Assembly: GCA_011772205.1 (NCBI GenBank)
Contig: WVZY01000022.1
Span: 124,001-188,000, forward strand
Direction of reading: 5' to 3'
From: Candidatus Latescibacterota bacterium
GTDB taxonomy: Bacteria; Krumholzibacteriota; Krumholzibacteriia; WVZY01
DNA: 64,000 bases
Positions 29,866-37,828 of the stretch are shown in pieces. Positions within the stretch are counted from its first letter, which is position 1. The number at the start of each line of letters is the position of its first letter. The position numbers and the translations under genes are program-made. The notes beneath the pieces are model-generated. The model had not been told where the DNA came from. It did not search any database and saw nothing but the letters and a program-made list of their open reading frames with translations.

Positions 29866-31548
29866 TTAGTTTTCGCTCGTCTCGCGGAGGACTTCCTCCA
29901 AAGATGTCATCCCCAGTTTGAATTTCCGGAGCCCATCCAAACGGAGAGTGAGCATGCCTTCTTCGATCGATTGTTTCTTCAAATCAGCCACAGATCTCCT
30001 TTCCAGAATCATCTCCCGGATCTTGGGACTGATCGGCATCACCTCGTACAAACCCAACCTTCCCGAATATCCTGTTTCGTTGCAGGCGACGCAGCCCTTC
30101 GCCTCGTACAAGGACAATTCATCGGGATTTTCCATAATGCCGAGTTCCCTCAAGGTTTCTTCATGGAGCTTTACCTGCTCCTTGCATTTTGGGCACAGTT
30201 TTCTTACGAGACGTTGGGCGATGATCATGATCACGGAACTCGAAACGAGAAACGGCTCGATGCCCATATCGATGAGCCGGTTGATCGAGCTCGCCGCATC
30301 ATTGGTGTGGAGCGTGCTCATAACGAGGTGACCGGTAAGCGCTGCTTTGATAGCAATCGATGCAGTTTCCAAATCTCGGACCTCACCGACCATGATGATA
30401 TTGGGGTCCTGTCGAAGAAACGCCTTGAGGGACGTTGCGAAATCGAGCCCGATTTCTTCGTGCATATTCACCTGATTGATTCCTTCGAGGTTGTACTCGA
30501 CGGGATCCTCGGCGGTCATGATGTTGCATTCAGATTTGTTGATCCGTTGCAGGGCGCTGTACAGCGTTGTGCTCTTACCGGATCCTGTTGGCCCAGTTAC
30601 GAGTACCATCCCGTAAGGGCTTTCGATAGCAGCCAGGAACTGGGCCAGCGCCTTATCCTCGAAACCGAGCTTCGCCAGGTCGATCTCGAGGTTGCTCTGG
30701 TCCAGAATACGCATCACGACTTTCTCGCCGAATATCGTCGGCAGCGTACTGACACGAAGATCAATCGACTTCCCTCCGATACGCAGCTTGATCCTCCCAT
30801 CCTGCGGGATTCGTTTTTCAGCGATATCCAGCTCCGACATGATCTTCAAACGAGAAATGATGGATCCTTTCATTTTGAAGGGAGGGGACATCATTTCGTG
30901 CAGCATTCCGTCGATCCTGTACCTGACCCGGACCTTCTTTTCATAGGGTTCGATATGGATATCACTGGCCCCCTTGGCAACAGCGTCCGAGATGAGGCTG
31001 TTGACGAGCTTGACTACCGGAGCATGATCGGAACGGGCTTCTTCGAGGCCGAGATCTTCCTCAGCATCCTCGACAATCTCTATGTCCTCTTCGATGTCCC
31101 TCATTACGCTGGCCAACGAGTCGGCGGAGTCGTACAAACGGTCTATGCTCCGTTTTATCGCCGTTTCCGTAGCCACAACCGGTCTGACCTCGAAACCGGT
31201 AATAAATTTGATGTCATCGATGGCGAAGATGTTGTCGGGATTGGCCATGGCCACGGTCAGTACCCTGCCTTCCCTTCTAACTGGGACTACCTGGAACTTC
31301 GTGGCCACCTCGGCCGGAATGAGACCTACTGTTTCCTCATCGGGCTGGATGCCGTCTAGATCCATAGCAGGCACGTTGTACAGCTGTCCCATGAACTCGG
31401 CAAAAGCGAGCTCCGAGATCGCGCCCGTCTTGACGAGGTTATAGCCCAGCGAACCGCCATCCTTTTTCTGAGCCTGCAACGCCTTGGCCAGCTCTTCCTG
31501 GCTAACGAGGCTGGACTCGACGAGCTTTTTGGCGATTGTGTCCTTCAA
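29866..31548 (-). CDS. pilB: type IV pilus extension ATPase PilB
   Basis: GspE-type N-domain; GPTGSGKSTTLYSALQRIN; four-Cys CPKC..CVAC motif. Confidence 0.95.
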   Translation of the reverse strand: MKDTIAKKLVESSLVSQEELAKALQAQKKDGGSLGYNLVKTGAISELAFAEFMGQLYNVPAMDLDGIQPDEETVGLIPAEVATKFQVVPVRREGRVLTVAMANPDNIFAIDDIKFITGFEVRPVVATETAIKRSIDRLYDSADSLASVMRDIEEDIEIVEDAEEDLGLEEARSDHAPVVKLVNSLISDAVAKGASDIHIEPYEKKVRVRYRIDGMLHEMMSPPFKMKGSIISRLKIMSELDIAEKRIPQDGRIKLRIGGKSIDLRVSTLPTIFGEKVVMRILDQSNLEIDLAKLGFEDKALAQFLAAIESPYGMVLVTGPTGSGKSTTLYSALQRINKSECNIMTAEDPVEYNLEGINQVNMHEEIGLDFATSLKAFLRQDPNIIMVGEVRDLETASIAIKAALTGHLVMSTLHTNDAASSINRLIDMGIEPFLVSSSVIMIIAQRLVRKLCPKCKEQVKLHEETLRELGIMENPDELSLYEAKGCVACNETGYSGRLGLYEVMPISPKIREMILERRSVADLKKQSIEEGMLTLRLDGLRKFKLGMTSLEEVLRETSEN

Positions 31549-31631
31549 CGGATTGTTCCTCCAGATATGCTATGTTGTGAAAACATGCATGCGGATTATC
31601 AGCAAACAAAATCGCAATTTAAGGCGATTCC

Positions 31632-31646
31632 GCAAGAGTTATGCCA
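31632..31646 (-). promoter_or_regulatory. sigma-54 (-24/-12) promoter upstream of pilB
   Basis: Minus strand TGGCATAACTCTTGC; about 85 bp upstream of the pilB ATG. Confidence 0.8.
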
Positions 31647-31719
31647 CGAGATCTCTCGCGGATCCTACCTGCCGCCAGGCGGCAAGACAGTCTGGAATCG
31701 GTCGCTCTGACACCGACAA

Positions 31720-31733
31720 TCGTTCAAGAACGA
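31720..31733. promoter_or_regulatory. candidate activator-binding dyad upstream of the pilB promoter
   Basis: TCGTTC-AA-GAACGA inverted repeat about 75-90 bp upstream of the -24 element. Confidence 0.4.
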
Positions 31734-31936
31734 ACCGCGCAGGCAAAAATTTGAATGACTTCCGGGCACCAGAAAGCCCGTGACGCGGTCGGGGCGTCCC
31801 TACCTGCATATGTGGCGGCTCGTCTATGCCGTCGCCACCAGCCTTGAATGGGGCGAGCCATCCAGCCGGTGGCTTGCAAATCAAACACCGATATGCAAAA
31901 TGCCACTCCGGGATCTGCCCGTGGAATGTGGAGTTC

Positions 31937-32458
31937 TCAGCGCACCTTTGCGATCCGCTTCAAAACCTCCAACTTTTTGGGTCCGATCCCCTTGACAGAA
32001 AGAAGCTCTTCCCAGCGAGTGAAAGGTCGCTTGCCACTCGCAGCGCTGGCGATCCGTTCAGCAATTACCGGACCAATACCAGGCAGAGCAGCAAGGGACT
32101 CTGGAGAAGCTGTGGAGAGGAATTTGAGAGGATCTTCCTGGAAACCTGGAGGAACTTCGAGAACAGGCTTCCGGCTGTTGGGGAGGGCCTCCCTGCTCGA
32201 GCTGGTGGGATCCGAGCCACTGCCGGATTTCGAGCCGCGGGCGCCAGGTTCCGCTGCCGGCTCCACGAATCCTGCGCTTCCGAAATCATTTGAAGGAGCC
32301 ATTTGGCGCGCGCCGACAACCCGTCGAGGACCGCCCATGCCGTCTCCCGAGCGGACTTCCAGATGCTCCTTTGCCCAGCGATGCTCGCGGACCATCCCTG
32401 GGCACTTCAAAATGAGGCAAGCCAAAACGACAAATATCGCACCGGTCTCCCGTCGCAT
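31937..32458 (-). CDS. ComEA-like helix-hairpin-helix protein
   Basis: LKFLSTASPESLAALPGIGPVIAERIASAASGKRPFTRWEELLSVKGIGPKKLEVLKRI (two HhH motifs); N-terminal hydrophobic segment. Confidence 0.88.
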   Translation of the reverse strand: MRRETGAIFVVLACLILKCPGMVREHRWAKEHLEVRSGDGMGGPRRVVGARQMAPSNDFGSAGFVEPAAEPGARGSKSGSGSDPTSSSREALPNSRKPVLEVPPGFQEDPLKFLSTASPESLAALPGIGPVIAERIASAASGKRPFTRWEELLSVKGIGPKKLEVLKRIAKVR

Positions 32459-32531
32459 CCCAATCCCACATCACCGGCAGTCACCCACCGCCCCAAACAG
32501 GGGCGGATAAGTTACCGGCACGGCCGGCCCC

Positions 32532-34433
32532 TTAGTCGAAAATCGTCCACTGCACACCGTAGACGAGCGTTCTCGGTGTCATGAGAAATGGGCCAACAGT
32601 CCGGTATTCTTTATCAAAAACATTCAACCAGAGAAGGTATAAATGCGCATCGACGAGCCGTACATCGAGTTTTAAATGGACGATTCCATACGGGGGCGAG
32701 TCCGGTCCGGGAAACGCCCGGCGAGATCCACTGTATTGATATTCTGCAGAAAACTGCAGCGCGCTGGAGGACTTGAAAAAATCCCTGCCAGCAGAAAAGA
32801 ACGCATCGATCCGCGTTTCCGGAACGGGTGAAAAGAATCCCTCCCTTTCACCGATAGCGTAGACAGCGCCGCCGGATAAACATAGCCTAGTTCCATAGAA
32901 CGACCCGCGAGCGTTCCATCGCTCTTCCAAAAAACTCATCCGTTTGATTCCGCCGTTTTCGGGGAGAAGCCAGTTCTCACCGCCCACCTGTCTTGGCAAA
33001 AACTCGATCTCATCCTGCATTTGTATTCCGGTGAAACGGACCTCGTTTTCAAGGAATCCGATGATAGAGCGCAAGCTGGCTCCCGCTTCCCAGGAGATCT
33101 CTGGGTCCAGATACCGGTTCCCTACGATTCTGTCGGTCCCCACAGCAAGAGAGGCATGGAGTGGAAGGAATCGTTCTCCAAGATTTGGCAGGCGAAACGA
33201 CCTTCCGAGACTCGCAGACAACTCATGGTCTCGGGAGAGAGCGAGTTGCAACTTCGCTCGTCCGCCCACGCCCGTATTGCCTTTATGATGATGGGCGAGA
33301 ACAAACTCAATCCTGCCGCTCAAGTTCTCCCCGGCTCTGAAGGTCGCATTCGCTCCAACCGACCCTACTCGAAGCTTCGGCCGGCATGTGGCGTCACCAA
33401 CGGCTTGCTTTGAAAGGATATCTTCAAATCCAAAGCCGAGCTCGGTTTCGATTCTCCCACCGGCTTGCCCCCGTACCGTTGCCAAGATTCCGGTGGTGTT
33501 ATTCACCGTGTGCGAATCCGGCAGCGAAACGTCGTAACCACGTTCGTATATCGTGAATCGCCAAGACCTGAGGGTGGCGGATGCAACGGCGAAATGACCG
33601 CTCCTTCGGTTCTCGCTCAGCGGATCGATGAGATCTCCCTGGAATGAACTTTTGAACCATCGAAACGAAAAGAAGAAGGTCTCATCGTTGGGTAGTCTTC
33701 CTCTCAAATTCATCGTGTGGAAACGAGAGTTGGAGCTTCCGTAGCCCACTCCTTTCACCAGTTCTCTCGTATCGAACTGATAACCATCGTTGAGGAGCTC
33801 GTCATATCCTAGGTCGATTCCAAGCGTCGAACGGGCCGAAGCAAAACGCACCCGTCGCTGGCGCAGATTAAACCTGCCCTTCGACAGTTCGAACGCCGTG
33901 AAAGGACGATCTGGGAGCGGCGTTCTCTCGACCACTTCAACGGAACCTTCAATTCCCACTCTCCCAACAAGCGAATTCGATGTGCCTTCATTGAAAACCA
34001 AGCTGCTAACCGTCAATGTCGGGAAAAGGGCGAGAGGAGCGATGTCGTTTTGCGGATCGTTTATCGGGATGCCGGCCATCAGGACGGCGCCTCTGCCCGC
34101 TCCCATTCCATATCGGGAGAGCATCACATCGGCTCCGATTGGCCCCATGCGGCCAAGAACGAACCCCGGAACCGTCTCCATGTAATGATCCAGCGAAAAC
34201 GAGTGCCTCACGCGAAACTCTTCGGAGGAACCGGTATCGAACGGGCTGATCACGAATCCCATTCGCGGGGGAGGCACCGCTTTTTCAGCTGCTCGAATCG
34301 CTGCTGCAGTGTCTGCCACCTGGCTCGAATCGGGAGGCTGCTGGGCGGGTCCATATCGGGGGACAAGCACCAAACAGACGAATAAACACAGAAAAGTGCT
34401 CGATCGAGTTGAGTGCAGATTAGGACAATTCAT
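32532..34433 (-). CDS. TonB-dependent-receptor-type outer-membrane protein
   Basis: Signal peptide; plug-like SLDHYMETVPGFVLGRMGPIGADVMLSRYGMGAGRGAVLMAGIPINDP; beta-barrel remainder. Confidence 0.82.
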   Translation of the reverse strand: MNCPNLHSTRSSTFLCLFVCLVLVPRYGPAQQPPDSSQVADTAAAIRAAEKAVPPPRMGFVISPFDTGSSEEFRVRHSFSLDHYMETVPGFVLGRMGPIGADVMLSRYGMGAGRGAVLMAGIPINDPQNDIAPLALFPTLTVSSLVFNEGTSNSLVGRVGIEGSVEVVERTPLPDRPFTAFELSKGRFNLRQRRVRFASARSTLGIDLGYDELLNDGYQFDTRELVKGVGYGSSNSRFHTMNLRGRLPNDETFFFSFRWFKSSFQGDLIDPLSENRRSGHFAVASATLRSWRFTIYERGYDVSLPDSHTVNNTTGILATVRGQAGGRIETELGFGFEDILSKQAVGDATCRPKLRVGSVGANATFRAGENLSGRIEFVLAHHHKGNTGVGGRAKLQLALSRDHELSASLGRSFRLPNLGERFLPLHASLAVGTDRIVGNRYLDPEISWEAGASLRSIIGFLENEVRFTGIQMQDEIEFLPRQVGGENWLLPENGGIKRMSFLEERWNARGSFYGTRLCLSGGAVYAIGEREGFFSPVPETRIDAFFSAGRDFFKSSSALQFSAEYQYSGSRRAFPGPDSPPYGIVHLKLDVRLVDAHLYLLWLNVFDKEYRTVGPFLMTPRTLVYGVQWTIFD

Positions 34434-34965
34434 AGCGATATTTACTCAAAACTACCAGAATAGGTTTGACGATCAAAAGAAAAAGGCCCGTGTTCCAGAT
34501 GATATGCATCCCCATAAACAGCACCCCAGCCAAAACAAATCCCCACAGACTCTCCGACACGCCTTCGCCCATAACGATGTAGTAAGCGGCGATATTCGTC
34601 AGAATATCATATTGGAGAGTGAGAACAAATCCGATCGCACCGGAGAGAATAACAGCAGCGACCCGGTAGCGGAATCGCTGTATGACCGGGCCGAGCGTCG
34701 CTCCTGCCGCGGCAATCACGGCAAACCCGACGGCTTGGGATAATAATAGCGGAGGGAGCGAAGCACCGAGTGGATTGAAAAGCGCATGAATGCCGATAGA
34801 AACGATGCCCACGAGAATTCCCAACCTCACACCGAGGAGATAACCGGACAGAAACACGGTCATCGTCATCAGTTCGACATTAGGAATTCCAGCAAGGGCA
34901 TAGCCGAAGGCAACGGTCAGTGAAATGAGAAGACAGGCGAGCAGCGCTCTTCTAGTTGCGTGCAT
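34420..34965 (-). CDS. ECF transporter S component-like membrane protein
   Basis: MHATRRALLACLLISLTVAFGYALAGIPNVELMTMTVFLSGYLLGVRLGILVGIVS...; about six TM segments; start re-set to ATG at 34965. Confidence 0.78.
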   Translation of the reverse strand: MHATRRALLACLLISLTVAFGYALAGIPNVELMTMTVFLSGYLLGVRLGILVGIVSIGIHALFNPLGASLPPLLLSQAVGFAVIAAAGATLGPVIQRFRYRVAAVILSGAIGFVLTLQYDILTNIAAYYIVMGEGVSESLWGFVLAGVLFMGMHIIWNTGLFLLIVKPILVVLSKYRYELS

Positions 34966-35000
34966 CTGTGATTCCGAACGTGAAGAATTCCGGAAGATGA

Positions 35001-35025
35001 AAAATAAAAGCCTTGTCTCCAAGGC
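35001..35025 (-). terminator. intrinsic terminator in the leader of the ECF S component (attenuator)
   Basis: Minus strand GCCTTG-GAGA-CAAGGC then TTTTATTTT, located between promoter and start codon. Confidence 0.72.
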
Positions 35026-35083
35026 GTCAGGGGGGAGGAAACCCAGTCTCTCCTCGGAGATCCACTAAGGTTTCGTCGAGTTG

Positions 35084-35112
35084 ATATTATGGCTGCGCCG
35101 CTGACGAGTCAA
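35084..35112 (-). promoter_or_regulatory. sigma-70-type promoter for ECF S component leader
   Basis: Minus strand TTGACT - 17 nt - TAATAT. Confidence 0.6.
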
Positions 35113-35197
35113 TAGCAATTCGTTGTCGCTGCCCGCATGGTCACAGCACGGCATTTTCAAATGCGAACGGTACCTGCGTGGAGCATGTCATAAGTCT

Positions 35198-37795
35198 TTA
35201 TCTGACGATCACGACTTTTCTGTGGGAGGAGTTGTTCGATGTGTCAAGACGAATGAAATAGACGCCAGATGGAAGTGCTCGCCCAAGGCCGTCACGGCCG
35301 TCGAATGCGAGCGCATTCGTTCCCGAGTGGAGGATCCGGTGATTCTGATAGACCAGTCGGCCGGCAGCATCATAAACATGCATCAGCGCCGCCTCTGTGT
35401 TGGGCGATTCAACGAGGAGCGTAAATCCACCCCTGGATGGATTCGGGAAAACCGCGCTTACCGAGAGCGGCGGAGCTTCCACAGTGACATGCCCTTCCCA
35501 TAGTGTTAAAATGCCGCCTTCGACTCGAGCGAGCAAGCGGTAGTGATACCGGCCCGCAGGCGGCGAGTCGGTTGCCGTAATCCAAATTTCACCGCCTTCG
35601 CCACGAATGACCAACGGCACTTTGACAGCGTGCGATTGCCCTCCCTCCTCGATCCGCACCAGCAACAGCTCTTCCCCGCTGTACCCTTCGATTTTCCCTT
35701 CGAAATCAACTCCGCCGACAACTTTTGCCAGATTGATAAATCCTACGGCCAGTGACGGCACTGTCGAATCGAACACTTCGAGTATCCGGTACATGTAATC
35801 ACCGCGCGTGGAACCTATACCTGTCGAGGCGCCGAGCAATATCGTGGAATGAATTCGGTAGGACTCGTTTGGCCCATTGATGATCGTCGACCGGACGTGA
35901 TTCCCCTGGTCCACGACAAGTGTCTCAGCAGTGGACGGCACGAGTTCGCCTACGAAATCGTCCGGCGGGCCGCCTGCATCGTACGCAAATAAATAAGCAC
36001 CGACCGGCGTACTATCCAATGTCCGCCATGTCGAGACATTTCCTATAGTCATCGTATCCCCCGGCAGGAAACCACACCCAAAATAGTTCCAGAATGCCTC
36101 TTCCGTCGGTGAAGGCGACCCAACCAGGGGATCGAGCCACTGACCGATACAGTTGCTTTCCAGATAGATATCACCACCACGATCCATGAACGCCATGAGG
36201 GTTTCGAGCTCAGCCGGTTCGAGATCCACACCGGCCGCGTCATATCCACCGATGACAAAGATCGCATCGCATGGAGAGAGGTCTTTCGGGATCGAGTCGG
36301 AAAGAAAGAAGTTCACTGACCGCTCGGCGAAAGCATCGGCGAATGGATAATCCTCCCCATCGCGCTCGGAAAAGTCGTCGTTGAAGCCGTCGAAAGGTCT
36401 GCGGCACCCGTCCCTATCGAGCACGAGGACAAATGGCTGCACTGGAGATTCGATTCCCGTGTGATACGCTGAAAGACCAAAGTTGTTCGAGGGCGTCCCG
36501 CTCATGTCGATGCTGTAGATAAGGAGAAGCGAATCGATCTCATCCCAAGCCGGTTCGACGATTGGGGGCGGATCGAGGGTGAATTGAGGATAGAGGAAAT
36601 CCTCCGTGGCTACGCCGCCATCTGTGAACCGGGTCAACGTCACGACCGATGCCGCCCACCACTCCGGTATCACTTCGAGCGCGAGTGAATCCGTATAGTG
36701 ATCACCGTAGATCTCGAAGTAGTTGCACCCGAGCGTGCCAGGCTTATGAAGCGTCGTGTAGTCAAAAAGGGGAAGGCATTCGACGGTTCTTTCTATAGAT
36801 ACAAGCGGATAACTGGCACCTTCTTCGTAACACTGCCCATTATCCCTCGCCCCGGTAAAGAAATTCCATAACGTGAACGTCGAAATCTCGGAGGCCAAAT
36901 CGGTTCCCAATCCGGCAAGCACGGATTCGGTGGCGGGACGGATGTTGTTTCCAGCCGTGCTCCCGCAGGTTTCGAGAATATCCCTGATGACATCGCTTCC
37001 GAAGTTTTCGGCAAGGTAAATGGCCCACACCACATTACTATACGTGTGGCCAAACAGCGCTTTCTCGGGACTCGAGAAGAATTTGGGAAGGTGCCTCAGG
37101 TAAGCGTTGATATCATCGTAGACGCGGTCTTCGGACCAAACAGAGATCATTTCAAGGAAACTCACGTTCTCCAGCGCGTCGTAGCCGATCTGAATGACGT
37201 GGAAGAATTCGTGCACGGTGGTTGTAAGCAAGAGATCGGTGCCCATCGTATCGGTCAGCTGGATGTAGCTTGTGTACGAATTCGGAAAAGGGGCCGCGAT
37301 CCAACTCTCCGGCTGGGTTTCACCGAGATATGGAAAAACCGCTGATGACCGGACGTAGATGTCCGTCCTGCTGTCACCTCCCCCCGTATCGGGCGGCGGA
37401 GAGAAATATCCGAGAGTATCGATCAGCACGCGATACGCCTTCTCCGCAGCAGACAGGATATCTTGAGCATAACCGTCCAGCTGGTTGTCCGAGTAGTGAA
37501 CGCGGAAATGATCGGAGTCGCTAATAATGGGGCCATATGGGGGGCGCGCGAGGCTCTCCCCAGGAATTTTATCCTTTGGAATATGTGTCAGCGCAATCCA
37601 GGTTCCGCACGGCTCAACAGTCTTCGCAGAACGGTCCGCTTCCCGCCCGGATTCGCGCGAACCTGCATAGAGGGCCGAGAGAACAAAGATCAGAGTAGCT
37701 AAAAAGGAAATTGCAAATAGGACGTTCGGGAGATATCGGATGCGGCGAAGGTTCAGAAATTTCATTATCGAAAGGAGGTAAGGCGTTGATTTCAA
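35198..37795 (-). CDS. MXAN_6640-like secreted metalloprotease with C-terminal sorting/FlgD-like domain
   Basis: TTVHEFFHVIQIGYDALENVSFLEMISVWSEDRVYDD (HExxH); C-term VFPNPSRGGFTLLVES...DGRDGLGRALPSGVYFIRLDT. Confidence 0.82.
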   Translation of the reverse strand: MKSTPYLLSIMKFLNLRRIRYLPNVLFAISFLATLIFVLSALYAGSRESGREADRSAKTVEPCGTWIALTHIPKDKIPGESLARPPYGPIISDSDHFRVHYSDNQLDGYAQDILSAAEKAYRVLIDTLGYFSPPPDTGGGDSRTDIYVRSSAVFPYLGETQPESWIAAPFPNSYTSYIQLTDTMGTDLLLTTTVHEFFHVIQIGYDALENVSFLEMISVWSEDRVYDDINAYLRHLPKFFSSPEKALFGHTYSNVVWAIYLAENFGSDVIRDILETCGSTAGNNIRPATESVLAGLGTDLASEISTFTLWNFFTGARDNGQCYEEGASYPLVSIERTVECLPLFDYTTLHKPGTLGCNYFEIYGDHYTDSLALEVIPEWWAASVVTLTRFTDGGVATEDFLYPQFTLDPPPIVEPAWDEIDSLLLIYSIDMSGTPSNNFGLSAYHTGIESPVQPFVLVLDRDGCRRPFDGFNDDFSERDGEDYPFADAFAERSVNFFLSDSIPKDLSPCDAIFVIGGYDAAGVDLEPAELETLMAFMDRGGDIYLESNCIGQWLDPLVGSPSPTEEAFWNYFGCGFLPGDTMTIGNVSTWRTLDSTPVGAYLFAYDAGGPPDDFVGELVPSTAETLVVDQGNHVRSTIINGPNESYRIHSTILLGASTGIGSTRGDYMYRILEVFDSTVPSLAVGFINLAKVVGGVDFEGKIEGYSGEELLLVRIEEGGQSHAVKVPLVIRGEGGEIWITATDSPPAGRYHYRLLARVEGGILTLWEGHVTVEAPPLSVSAVFPNPSRGGFTLLVESPNTEAALMHVYDAAGRLVYQNHRILHSGTNALAFDGRDGLGRALPSGVYFIRLDTSNNSSHRKVVIVR

Positions 37796-37828
37796 TATGT
37801 ATTAGTATAATATCTGTGCAAGGTAGGA

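Noticed and set aside
29971-31359. Long plus-strand ORF (462 aa) opposite pilB, and similar antisense ORFs (1688-3013, 47797-48933, 60823-61980)
   Set aside because: Antisense to well-conserved genes, low-complexity translations without recognisable motifs; expected from codon bias in GC-rich DNA.
32488-32506. Hairpin CCGCCCC-AAACA-GGGGCGG between the TonB receptor and ComEA-like genes as terminator or riboswitch
   Set aside because: No U-tract follows on the minus strand and no match to a riboswitch core by eye; too short to support a call.
37766-37790. Coding-strand leader TACCTCCTTTCG just before ATG of the MXAN_6640-like gene resembles the 16S 3' tail (anti-SD)
   Set aside because: Ten-base match is short and can occur by chance; no further support for a regulatory role.
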